Shown here one piece after another: positions 1 to 6,068 of a DNA stretch of 7,965 nucleotides. The notes under the pieces were generated by a model. It saw nothing but the letters and a program-made list of their open reading frames with translations. It did not search any database and was not told the DNA's origin. Position 1 is the stretch's first letter. Each line of letters begins with the position of its first letter. The stretch lies in the NCBI GenBank assembly GCA_028698535.1, contig JAQVDA010000030.1:1-7965 (forward strand), read 5' to 3'. This DNA is from Bacilli bacterium. GTDB lineage: Bacteria > Bacillota_I > Bacilli_A > RF39 > UBA660. Position numbers and translations under genes: made by a program.

Positions 1-39
1 AAGAATGCGAACCTTTACTGGCTTCATCTTAGCACTTTC

Positions 40-115
40 CTATACAGTTTTCAAGTATTATAACTATGACATTTTCAAAAGATAATTTGCGGCTTTTTTT
101 ATGACATTTTCAAAA
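40..115. repeat. Two exact 16-bp direct repeats plus a degenerate third copy
   Basis: The 16-mer TATGACATTTTCAAAA occurs exactly at 65-80 and again at 100-115, a spacing of 35 bases. A weaker relative lies at about 40-56. On the minus strand it reads CTTGAAAACTGTATAG, against CTTTTGAAAATGTCATAG for the first exact copy, and it matches if small indels are allowed. The array lies just upstream of the probable yqfQ promoter. Multiple direct repeats of this size are typical of the ends of IS21-type elements, where transposase binds, and also of operators for a DNA-binding regulator. The sequence does not decide between these. No transposase gene is visible within the window. Confidence 0.6.
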
Positions 116-119
116 AGTA

Positions 120-150
120 TTTACACTTTTTTCCGATAATTACATATATT
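120..150 (+). promoter_or_regulatory. Probable sigma-A promoter of the yqfQ-like gene
   Basis: A -35-like TTTACA at 120-125 is followed, after 17 to 19 bases, by overlapping -10-like hexamers (CATATA at 143-148, TATATT at 145-150). The -35 is one base from the TTGACA consensus; the -10 is weaker and its exact register is uncertain. The element lies 21 bases before the start codon of the only plus-strand gene nearby and directly after the second 16-bp repeat, so a protein bound to the repeats could influence it. In DNA this AT-rich, chance matches are common. Confidence 0.4.
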
Positions 151-155
151 ATTTT

Positions 156-162
156 AAGGGGG
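156..162 (+). promoter_or_regulatory. Ribosome binding site of the yqfQ-like gene
   Basis: AAGGGGG ends 8 bases before the ATG at 171. It is G-rich compared with the canonical AAGGAGG. The same AGGGGG variant precedes rnfE in this window. It fixes the start codon of the gene. Confidence 0.7.
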
Positions 163-170
163 TAGTTATT

Positions 171-557
171 ATGTTTTCATATAAGCCAAATCCATTCTTT
201 AATCCCTATTCTTATTCATTAGCAACAAAATCAGCAATTAATTGGGGAAGTTTATTAACTAATACCCAAAAAACATTGGGGGTTATTAATCAAGCTATCC
301 CAGTCTTTTACCAAATAGGTCCCGTTTATCGTAATGCGAGAACATTATTTAAAGTGATGTCCGAATTTAATAAAGCTAGCACTAATAACAGTAGTAGTAA
401 TCGTAGTAGTAGTAACAGTAGTAGTACTAATAGTAGTAATAATGCCTCTAGTGTATTTAATAATCCAAAATCTAATCTTAAGCTGACAACTACTAATACC
501 AGTGATAGTACTAATAATAACCCATATTTTAATAATCAACCAAACTTCTTTTTATAA
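171..557 (+). CDS. yqfQ: YqfQ/VrrA-like protein with Ser/Asn-rich tail
   Basis: This 128-residue protein has two parts. Residues about 22-66 form a conserved-looking core with NTQKTLGVINQ (31-41), then a V-F-Y-Q-I-G-P-V stretch (45-52) and RNARTLFKV (54-62). The pattern, N-Q-K, I-P, Q-x-G-P, R-N and a basic helix, resembles the YqfQ/VrrA family of Bacilli, whose biochemical function is not established. Residues 68-128 are low-complexity Ser/Asn/Thr, partly encoded by AGT/AAT trinucleotide runs. No signal peptide or clear membrane helix is visible. In Bacillus subtilis yqfQ lies in the same dnaG-sigA-trmK neighbourhood, which supports the assignment. Here it is convergent with trmK, and the two stop codons are 7 bases apart. 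The start has a good Shine-Dalgarno site at 156-162. The family call rests on motif memory and synteny, so it is moderate. Confidence 0.6.
   Translation: MFSYKPNPFFNPYSYSLATKSAINWGSLLTNTQKTLGVINQAIPVFYQIGPVYRNARTLFKVMSEFNKASTNNSSSNRSSSNSSSTNSSNNASSVFNNPKSNLKLTTTNTSDSTNNNPYFNNQPNFFL
381..443 (+). repeat. AGT/AAT trinucleotide microsatellite inside the yqfQ-like gene
   Basis: The stretch is made mostly of AGT, AGC-like and AAT/AAC triplets in frame, giving runs of Ser and Asn (residues about 71-91). Imperfect runs such as AGTAGTAGTAAT alternate with single CGT and ACT codons. In-frame triplet repeats can change length by slippage without breaking the reading frame. The vrrA gene of Bacillus anthracis carries a well-known variable-number repeat, although with a different unit. 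Confidence 0.7.
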
Positions 558-564
558 AAATAAA

Positions 565-1245
565 TTATTTGTGGCTGGAGAGCGTTCTTTTAATCATGAT
601 TATTTTCCTGAGCAACCATAATTTTTTAAATAAGTACCGAGGCGGAATTTGCTTACATATTTTTTTTATTTTATCAAGTTTATGCTGATATAATTCATTA
701 AACAACTGACTTTGGTGTTGTAAAAGATAAGGTCCAAAATATAATTTATAATAAGAATAGCGTTGTTTCCCTTTATTAAAAACAATAAGAGTATAAATAT
801 GCTCATTTTCTTTTATTAGTTCTTCATAACTAATAAAATAGCCTAATTTAGTTATTTTTTGACGAACACAATAAACATTATTCTGTGGTTGCAGAATAAT
901 GTTTTTTATTGGTAATAAAAAAGATTGATTTTTAGTTAAAATATCAATGATGGTTTGTCCACCAAGACCGGCTATAATAATAGTATCAATATTACAATCA
1001 TAATCAATAACGGCAAGTCCATCGCCCTGTTGCACTTTTATTTTATTAATTAGATTATATTTAGTGATATTTCTCTTAGCTTGATTAAGAGCGGCTTCAC
1101 TAATATCACTAATTATCATATTACTAACTAGTTTATTTTTAACTAAATAAATACCTAATAAACCATGATCACAACCAATATCAATTACCTTGGCTTGGTG
1201 AGGGACACAATTAGCTAAGGCTTTTAGACGCTTAGATAGTTTCAT
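565..1245 (-). CDS. trmK: tRNA (adenine(22)-N1)-methyltransferase TrmK
   Basis: This cytoplasmic SAM-dependent enzyme methylates N1 of adenine 22 in the D-arm region of some bacterial tRNAs. The 226-residue protein is full length for the family. Motif I is VIDIGCDHGLLG (20-31), followed by the SDISEAAL acidic loop (46-53), the family signature AGLGG (92-96) and the ILQPQNN segment (117-123) that stands where other methyltransferases carry their catalytic motif. Next comes a conserved GYFISYEELIKENEHIY region (135-151). The C-terminal 75 residues are Lys/Leu/Gln-rich and helical, matching the coiled-coil tail of TrmK. The ATG lies one base after the rpoD stop and has only a weak Shine-Dalgarno site, so translation is probably coupled to rpoD. 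In B. subtilis trmK (yqfN) is also just downstream of sigA. The nif3-like gene (yqfO) that usually follows is absent here. Confidence 0.93.
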   Translation of the reverse strand: MKLSKRLKALANCVPHQAKVIDIGCDHGLLGIYLVKNKLVSNMIISDISEAALNQAKRNITKYNLINKIKVQQGDGLAVIDYDCNIDTIIIAGLGGQTIIDILTKNQSFLLPIKNIILQPQNNVYCVRQKITKLGYFISYEELIKENEHIYTLIVFNKGKQRYSYYKLYFGPYLLQHQSQLFNELYQHKLDKIKKICKQIPPRYLFKKLWLLRKIIMIKRTLSSHK

Positions 1246-1246
1246 G

Positions 1247-2332
1247 TTAATCCGCTAAAAAGTCCTTTAATTTACGGGAACGTGATGGATGACGTAACTT
1301 GCGTAAAGCTTTAGCTTCAATTTGCCTAATTCTTTCCCTGGTAACATTAAAAATTTGTCCCACTTCTTCTAAAGTTCGACATTGGCCATCATTAAGACCA
1401 AACCTTAATCTTAATACTTTTTCCTCACGATCAGTTAAAGTCATTAAAACACCAGATAGTTCCTCCTTTAACATTTCAATCGTCGCATATTCTTCGGGAC
1501 TAACCGTTATTTCATCTTTAATAAAGTCCCCTAAATGCGAGTCTTCCTCTTCACCAATTGGGGTTTCTAAAGAAATAGGGACCTGGGATATTTTATAAAT
1601 CTCCCTAATTTTATCAATCGAAACATTCATTCTCTCGGCTAACTCTTCTTCTGATGGTTCCCGATTTAATTCCAAAGTCATTTGTCGTTGAATCCGCGCT
1701 AATTTGTTAATGGTCTCCACCATATGTACCGGAACGCGGATAGTTCTAGCTTGATCGGCAATAGCTCTCGTGATGGCTTGTCTAATCCACCAAGTAGCAT
1801 AAGTAGAAAATTTATAACCCTTATAAGGATCAAACTTTTCTACTGCTTTCATTAACCCAATATTGCCTTCTTGAATTAAATCAAGAAAAAGCATTCCCCG
1901 CCCTACATATCTTTTTGCAATACTAACCACTAAACGTAAATTAGATTCAGCCAAGAGATTCTTTGCTTCCTGGTCACCAGCTTCAACCCGTAAAGCTAAA
2001 TCATATTCTTCTTCTTGCGTTAATAAATTAATCCGCCCAATTTCTTTTAAATACATGCGCACTGGATCATTTATTTTAATATCTTTTGGTATAGATAAAT
2101 CAGCCGCCACAACAGAACCACCTTCACTGGAATCGCTATCTTCATCAAACTCTGATATTATATCAATACCTTCATTGTTAAAAACATTATACAGTTCATC
2201 TAAAGCATCATTATCTAGTTCTAAACCTTTAAATTCATCGGCCATTTGTTCATATGTAACATATCCTTTTTCTTTACCAATGGCTAGTAGTTTTTCTTTT
2301 CGTTCATCAAATGTTTTAATTTCTTCAATCAT
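1247..2332 (-). CDS. rpoD: RNA polymerase primary sigma factor (sigma-A / RpoD)
   Basis: The 361-residue protein is the housekeeping sigma factor that directs RNA polymerase to -35/-10 promoters, and its length is typical for Bacilli. A short acidic region 1.1 (about 1-80, with a D/E/S-rich linker) precedes region 1.2 ([17 protein letters not shown]). Region 2 follows, with [17 protein letters not shown], the [18 protein letters not shown] core-binding segment and the -10 recognition and melting helix [20 protein letters not shown]. Region 3 contains RTIRVPVHM. Region 4 ends with the -35 helix-turn-helix, [20 protein letters not shown]. All look intact. The start is set by AAGGAG seven bases upstream, which overlaps the end of dnaG. 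The dnaG-rpoD order is the classical macromolecular-synthesis arrangement, here without rpsU in the window. Confidence 0.98.
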   Translation of the reverse strand: MIEEIKTFDERKEKLLAIGKEKGYVTYEQMADEFKGLELDNDALDELYNVFNNEGIDIISEFDEDSDSSEGGSVVAADLSIPKDIKINDPVRMYLKEIGRINLLTQEEEYDLALRVEAGDQEAKNLLAESNLRLVVSIAKRYVGRGMLFLDLIQEGNIGLMKAVEKFDPYKGYKFSTYATWWIRQAITRAIADQARTIRVPVHMVETINKLARIQRQMTLELNREPSEEELAERMNVSIDKIREIYKISQVPISLETPIGEEEDSHLGDFIKDEITVSPEEYATIEMLKEELSGVLMTLTDREEKVLRLRFGLNDGQCRTLEEVGQIFNVTRERIRQIEAKALRKLRHPSRSRKLKDFLAD

Positions 2333-2336
2333 TATA

Positions 2337-4082
2337 TTACTCCTTTACTTTTAATTGACGCAGTGCTTCCGCATACGCCACTTTTTTATCAATATCAACT
2401 TCTTGATTGATTAGATTCATTAAGCGGTCAATTTCCTTTTGAATATTATAATCATTTATTACTTTAATATAATCATTTATTTCCTCCAAGCTATACTCTT
2501 CTTTAAGGGGTTGCATAACCACTTCCCCCACTAGTTTAATTAAATCGCTTTTATCATTTAAGTACGTAATAAAGTCGGCACTATTAATGACGCCTTCATG
2601 TTTTATATAATAAATTATTTCATTAGCTAATAAGCGAGCTTCATTAGTCGGTAGATAAACCCCATTTATGGTAAATAATCTAGTAACCTCGGCTGATTTA
2701 AGCATGTAATACAACAATCTTTTTTCCGCTTTTAAATATTTATCAATACCCTTCCTTTTAGTGACCATAGGAACTTCTAGAGGTGACTCTTTTGGTTTAT
2801 TAGGGCTTTTTAATAACTGTTCTTTTAAGGTGGGAAGAGATATCTTAAATTCATCACTTAATTTACTTAAAATTAGTTCCTGTTTAATATCATCTTGAAT
2901 ATCCACTAAAGCCTCTAAAACCTCATTAATATACTTAGTAATATCATCACTATTACTAAAGTCTTTATTAAGGCGATAATAAGCAAACTTAAAATCAAGT
3001 AAAGATAAGGGATTATCTAACTTCTTACGAAATTTGGTCTCCCCTTTAGTTGTAATATAATCATCGGGGTCAAATTCTTCTTCTAACCTAATAACTAAAG
3101 GCGTAATTTGATATTTTAATAACTCATTCCCACCACTTAAAGTAGCTCTAGCCCCAGCCTCATCCCCATCAAAACAAAGGATTACTTTGGAAGCCATCTT
3201 CTTAATTAAAAAGGCTTGTTCTTTAGTAATACTAGTTCCCATTAACGCGACTACATTTTTAATGCCAATACTATAACACCTAATAACATCCATAAAACCC
3301 TCAACTATAATAATAGTATTAGTTTGGCGCGCTACTGGCAAGGCCCGGTGATAATTATATAACAGTAACCCTTTTTTAAAAATGGGTGTTTCTTTGGTAT
3401 TAATATACTTAGCTATATCTTGGTCAAAATAATAACGACCACTATAACCAACTACCCGACCATTAATATCCCACAAAGGAAACATAATGCGATTAATAAA
3501 AACATCATTTAATTTATCATGATTTTGATTAGTCAGGCCACTAGTAATTAATTCCTTAGGGGTAAAACCTTTTTTTAATAATAATGTCGTTAATTGATCT
3601 TTTTTATCTAAAGCTAGTCCAATTTGAAACTCATTAATAATATCATCAGTTAATTGCCGCGTTAATAAATAATTTTTACCATGAGTACCTTTAGTAGTAT
3701 TAATATTATTTTGATAATATTTGGTACTAATATTATATATATTAAAAAGTGACTCATAACGATTATCAGGGCCTTTAAGTGATATTTTATCTTTAATCGC
3801 AATGCCGGCTTTAGTCGCTAATTTATAAATAGCTTCCGGAAAACTCATTTTTTCATAGGACATAACAAAAGTAATAACATTTCCGCTCGCCCCACAACCA
3901 AAACATTTATAAATTTGTTTTTCTTTAGAAACACTCATACTAGGAGTATTTTCTTCATGAAAAGGACAAATGCCAAAAAAGTTGCGTCCCTTTTTCGTTA
4001 AGGGGATATATTCACCAATAATATCAACAATATCAACACTGGTTCTTATTTTAGTTATTTCATCATTAGTTAATACAGCCAT
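2337..4082 (-). CDS. dnaG: DNA primase DnaG
   Basis: DnaG makes the RNA primers for lagging-strand synthesis at the replication fork, working with the DnaB-type helicase. The 581-residue protein has all three expected parts. The N-terminal CHC2 zinc finger has ligands C39, H42, C60 and C63 (CPFH...CFGC). The RNA polymerase core includes [19 protein letters not shown] (198-216) and the basic [14 protein letters not shown] segment (225-238). The Toprim catalytic site follows, with E261 in VEGFMD and D305/D307 in FDGDEAG. The C-terminal 150 or so residues are the poorly conserved helicase-binding domain. The ATG at 4082 gives the usual family N-terminus and is preceded by a GGAG at about 10 bases. 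rpoD follows after 4 bases. Only 53 bases separate it from the stop of the co-directional uvsE, so it may be co-transcribed with that gene or have its own weak promoter there. Confidence 0.98.
   Translation of the reverse strand: MAVLTNDEITKIRTSVDIVDIIGEYIPLTKKGRNFFGICPFHEENTPSMSVSKEKQIYKCFGCGASGNVITFVMSYEKMSFPEAIYKLATKAGIAIKDKISLKGPDNRYESLFNIYNISTKYYQNNINTTKGTHGKNYLLTRQLTDDIINEFQIGLALDKKDQLTTLLLKKGFTPKELITSGLTNQNHDKLNDVFINRIMFPLWDINGRVVGYSGRYYFDQDIAKYINTKETPIFKKGLLLYNYHRALPVARQTNTIIIVEGFMDVIRCYSIGIKNVVALMGTSITKEQAFLIKKMASKVILCFDGDEAGARATLSGGNELLKYQITPLVIRLEEEFDPDDYITTKGETKFRKKLDNPLSLLDFKFAYYRLNKDFSNSDDITKYINEVLEALVDIQDDIKQELILSKLSDEFKISLPTLKEQLLKSPNKPKESPLEVPMVTKRKGIDKYLKAEKRLLYYMLKSAEVTRLFTINGVYLPTNEARLLANEIIYYIKHEGVINSADFITYLNDKSDLIKLVGEVVMQPLKEEYSLEEINDYIKVINDYNIQKEIDRLMNLINQEVDIDKKVAYAEALRQLKVKE
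2340..2345 (-). promoter_or_regulatory. Shine-Dalgarno site of rpoD inside the dnaG 3' end
   Basis: AAGGAG lies 7 bases before the rpoD ATG and is itself the Lys-Glu part of the last dnaG codons, directly before its stop. This ties rpoD translation to ribosomes finishing dnaG. Confidence 0.8.
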
Positions 4083-4135
4083 TATATCTACGCTCCATAC
4101 CTAATATATTCTACATAAAACGATGATTTCCTTTT

Positions 4136-5086
4136 TTAAACTTCAAAAGTAGTCTCATCAAGAAACCGATAATTAGTTTTATACTTTAGTTCTCTAACTA
4201 ATTTAAATAACGCGATATCCTTCATTTTAGCTTCAATCATAATATCAAAGTCACGATTAACAAACTTAATTTTCTCAATAAAACGGATAAAATCATCACT
4301 ATTAATAAAATCATGATGAGCGCGCTTATTTTTTTTACTCCGAGGGCTCGCAAAATGTATCTTAGGAGGCAAGGCTTCCTTATCCCAGGTCGCAAAAATA
4401 CTCTCAATATAATCTTCAATCTTCTCACCATTATTACAGCATTTATAATGATGATAATCTAAAACCATCGGAATATCTAATTTATGACATAATGATAAAG
4501 TATTACGTATATTATACACTTTATCATCATTTTCCACGATAATCATTTTCTTTAACTTTTCATCCAAGGTATTAAAAGCTTCGGTAAAACGCTTAAGGCT
4601 CGCTCTTTTACCACCACTACTACTCCCTATATGGATTATTATCTTTGGATGATGAAGGTTCATAATCTTAAACATATTTTGATGATACTTTAGTATAATA
4701 ATACTAGAGGTTACAACAGCCTCATTAGTACTATTTAAGATACAAAACTGATCGGGATGGGAATCAACACGCATATGGTGCTTATTAATTAACTGACCGA
4801 TTTGACGTAATTCTTTTTTAAAATACTTTGAATAATCAAAAGAAACTAAGGGATGAGTCGCGAGTGGAATTAACCTTGATGTTAGACGATAAAAGTGAAT
4901 GTTATTTCTTAAATTATAACTAATAACGGCCTCTAGAGCCACTATGTTTGATAAACTTATTTTCAATAGTTTTTCACGCCCGCGCCGAGACCCTAATTTC
5001 TTATAATGAGTGTAGGTTACTAAACCAGAGGTGGTTAAATTATCGACTGTATTAGTAATCGCTACATAGCCTAAGCGGATTTTCAT
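4136..5086 (-). CDS. uvsE: UV damage endonuclease UvsE (UVDE family)
   Basis: This metal-dependent, TIM-barrel endonuclease nicks DNA 5' of UV photoproducts and starts an excision repair route independent of UvrABC. With the start at 5086 the protein has 316 residues, close to the family norm. It begins with the typical MKIRLGYVA; TTG at 5119 and ATG at 5089 are alternatives, but the family N-terminus favours 5086. Signatures are FYRLTSRLIPL (65-75), VDSHPDQFCILNS (107-119), HIG (152-154), VENDD (184-188), DYHH (210-213), KIHFASPR (242-249), AHHDF (256-260) and MIEAK (283-287). These supply H110, H152, E185, D210, H213, K242, H244, H257 and E285, whose spacing fits the metal-site residues and modified lysine known from the Thermus enzyme. 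The gene looks intact. It diverges from the DUF6512 gene and is followed co-directionally by dnaG. Confidence 0.93.
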   Translation of the reverse strand: MKIRLGYVAITNTVDNLTTSGLVTYTHYKKLGSRRGREKLLKISLSNIVALEAVISYNLRNNIHFYRLTSRLIPLATHPLVSFDYSKYFKKELRQIGQLINKHHMRVDSHPDQFCILNSTNEAVVTSSIIILKYHQNMFKIMNLHHPKIIIHIGSSSGGKRASLKRFTEAFNTLDEKLKKMIIVENDDKVYNIRNTLSLCHKLDIPMVLDYHHYKCCNNGEKIEDYIESIFATWDKEALPPKIHFASPRSKKNKRAHHDFINSDDFIRFIEKIKFVNRDFDIMIEAKMKDIALFKLVRELKYKTNYRFLDETTFEV

Positions 5087-5093
5087 CATATCA

Positions 5094-5110
5094 CCCATAT
5101 TTATTATGGG
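5094..5110. repeat. Short inverted repeat between the divergent uvsE and DUF6512 genes
   Basis: CCCATA (5094-5099) and TATGGG (5105-5110) form a perfect 6-bp inverted repeat around 5 bases. A second overlapping palindrome, ATTATG-GG-CATAAT, lies at 5103-5116. Both sit in the 57-bp divergent gap, at the uvsE leader and ribosome binding site. An operator or RNA hairpin is possible, but short palindromes arise easily in such AT-rich DNA. Confidence 0.3.
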
Positions 5111-5143
5111 CATAATCAATATATCTATGATAAAGGAGATAAC

Positions 5144-5677
5144 ATGCGTTTACGAACCGTGAAAATTATTAATGTTATTGGCATCTTTCTAATTAGTTTT
5201 TTATTTCATCAACTTTATGAATGGTTCCCAAATAGATTTATAGCCATTTTCTTTCCTGTTAATGAAAGCATTTTTGAACATCTAAAGTTAATCTATAGTG
5301 CGGTAATCTTTTGGATGTTAATTGAGTATTTCATATTACAACCGATTAAACATAATAACCTTATATTAGCGTCTCTAACTACCGCCGTTGCCACTAATAT
5401 AATCTTTTTAGTCTTGTTTTTACCAGTTTACAATGAAATAGGACATGATCTATTAATAACCCTAATTATTTATTTTATAGCCATTGTCTTAGGTCAACTA
5501 ATTAGCTATTATATTCTTACTTTAAATACTAATTATAAAATATTAAACCTGGTTAGTTTAATACTAATTCCCCTTATTTTTACCATGCTTGGTTACTTAA
5601 CCTATCACCCGCCAAAAACCCCATTTTTTTATGATCAATACCAGGATAAGTATGGTATTTATAATTTTTATCGTTAA
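5144..5677 (+). CDS. DUF6512-type integral membrane protein
   Basis: The 177-residue protein has about five predicted membrane helices (near 8-25, 50-68, 72-95, 103-125 and 134-152). It contains FHQLYEWFP (21-29), then FPVNESIFEHLKL (37-49), and a C-terminal PPKTPFFYD...YGIY stretch (156-173). The combination of an N-terminal H-x-x-Y-x-W, P-V-N-E-S-x-x-E-H-L-K-L and a final YGI is characteristic of the DUF6512 family of small Bacillota membrane proteins, whose function is not known. The conserved polar residues next to the membrane (H22, N40, E41, E45, H46) suggest an active or binding site, which is inference. AAGGAG at 5133-5138 lies 5 bases before the ATG. The gene is divergent from uvsE, and its stop overlaps the rnfB stop by 4 bases. 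Confidence 0.8.
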   Translation: MRLRTVKIINVIGIFLISFLFHQLYEWFPNRFIAIFFPVNESIFEHLKLIYSAVIFWMLIEYFILQPIKHNNLILASLTTAVATNIIFLVLFLPVYNEIGHDLLITLIIYFIAIVLGQLISYYILTLNTNYKILNLVSLILIPLIFTMLGYLTYHPPKTPFFYDQYQDKYGIYNFYR

Positions 5678-5937
5678 CTTTTCTTTAAATAAGTAGTTAT
5701 TTTTTTAATTTGATCGGCTTTTAAAAATTTACATTTTGGTAAAGCTTCCAGCGTGGTTAAAGCATTCGTAGCCATCCCTTGACAACTACCATAACCACAA
5801 ACATTACAATTATAGCCGGGTAACATTTTAACTATTTCCTCAATCGCTTTATCATTTTTAAATAAATAAAAATAAACTAAACTAAGAATGATACTAATGA
5901 TAAATGAACTTAAAGTAATAAGTAATACGCCGGTCAT
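5674..5937 (-). CDS. rnfB: Minimal RnfB-like subunit: membrane helix plus one Fe-S motif only
   Basis: In Rnf complexes RnfB is the membrane-anchored Fe-S subunit that passes electrons from ferredoxin into the complex. This version has 87 residues, against roughly 250-300 or more in normal RnfB. A membrane helix (about 3-26) is followed by IEEIVKMLPGYNCNVCGYG (32-50) and a four-Cys motif C44-x2-C47-x4-C52-x16-C69. That spacing is the one used by the N-terminal 4Fe-4S (Fes) module of RnfB. The protein stops soon after, at TYLKKS, and has no CxxCxxCxxxC ferredoxin repeats. The stop is followed at once by a convergent intact gene, so no lost downstream domain is visible. ATG 5937 is preferred over GTG 5955 because AAGAGG lies 7 bases upstream of it. 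It is the last gene of the visible Rnf operon. Confidence 0.8.
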   Translation of the reverse strand: MTGVLLITLSSFIISIILSLVYFYLFKNDKAIEEIVKMLPGYNCNVCGYGSCQGMATNALTTLEALPKCKFLKADQIKKITTYLKKS

Positions 5938-5938
5938 C

Positions 5939-6067
5939 TTAAAACCTCTTTTCACATGATTTATGACAATTAAAACACTGATTGTTATCTTTTTTTCCTT
6001 GATAGTTTAAATGATATAAATAAATAGTTATGATAGATAAGCAAGTTATAAAAATAAAGCCGATCAT
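5939..6067 (-). CDS. 42-residue membrane microprotein with C-terminal Cys cluster
   Basis: This small gene fills the space between rnfA and rnfB with one base to spare on each side. It encodes an N-terminal hydrophobic helix (residues 2-20, with one Cys at 9), a polar linker (NYQGKKDNN, 21-29) and a Cys-rich end, QCFNCHKSCEKRF, with C31, C34 and C38. The form (one helix, short linker, CxxCxxxC) resembles the FeoB-associated Cys-rich membrane proteins. The resemblance is in layout only, and no feo gene is present here. A GGTGG at 6073-6077 provides a modest Shine-Dalgarno site, and translation is probably coupled to rnfA. The cysteines could bind metal or an Fe-S cluster, help assemble the Fe-S centres of RnfB, or contribute an electron-carrying centre; all of these are inference. 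Its reality is supported by the tight operon packing and sensible composition. Confidence 0.65.
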   Translation of the reverse strand: MIGFIFITCLSIITIYLYHLNYQGKKDNNQCFNCHKSCEKRF

Positions 6068-6068
6068 T

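Noticed and set aside
1..27. A minus-strand frame starting ATG at 27 (MKPVKVRIL) and leaving the window, with an AGGAAAG about 10 bases upstream.
   Set aside because: Only nine codons are visible and none is diagnostic. It could be the start of a gene to the left, possibly a transposase, but this cannot be supported from the window.
40..115. CRISPR array for the 16-bp repeats.
   Set aside because: Repeats are too short, spacing is unequal (35 and about 24 bases between starts) and only three copies exist.
345..539. Minus-strand frame of Thr/Ile repeats opposite the yqfQ-like tail.
   Set aside because: It is the reverse reading of the AGT/AAT triplet repeat; the forward frame has the ribosome binding site and the family core.
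549..560. Perfect palindrome TTTTTATAAAAA at the yqfQ/trmK convergent junction as a terminator.
   Set aside because: It would form only five A-T pairs with a two-base loop, too weak for an intrinsic terminator and expected by chance in this composition.
591..602. Perfect 12-bp palindrome TAATCATGATTA.
   Set aside because: It lies within the trmK coding sequence, is not followed by a suitable U-tract context and has no second copy nearby.
1299..1598. Plus-strand open frame opposite rpoD, and another at 2055-2354.
   Set aside because: They are Ser/Leu-rich shadows of the conserved rpoD coding sequence and have no ribosome binding site or recognisable motif.
4083..4135. Own promoter of dnaG in the gap after uvsE (TAGAAT/TATATT-like -10).
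   Set aside because: No matching -35 at a proper distance could be found; A/T-rich hexamers alone are not enough.
4237..4431. Minus-strand 64-residue frame within uvsE.
   Set aside because: It lies in another frame of an intact, clearly conserved uvsE and shows no independent signals.
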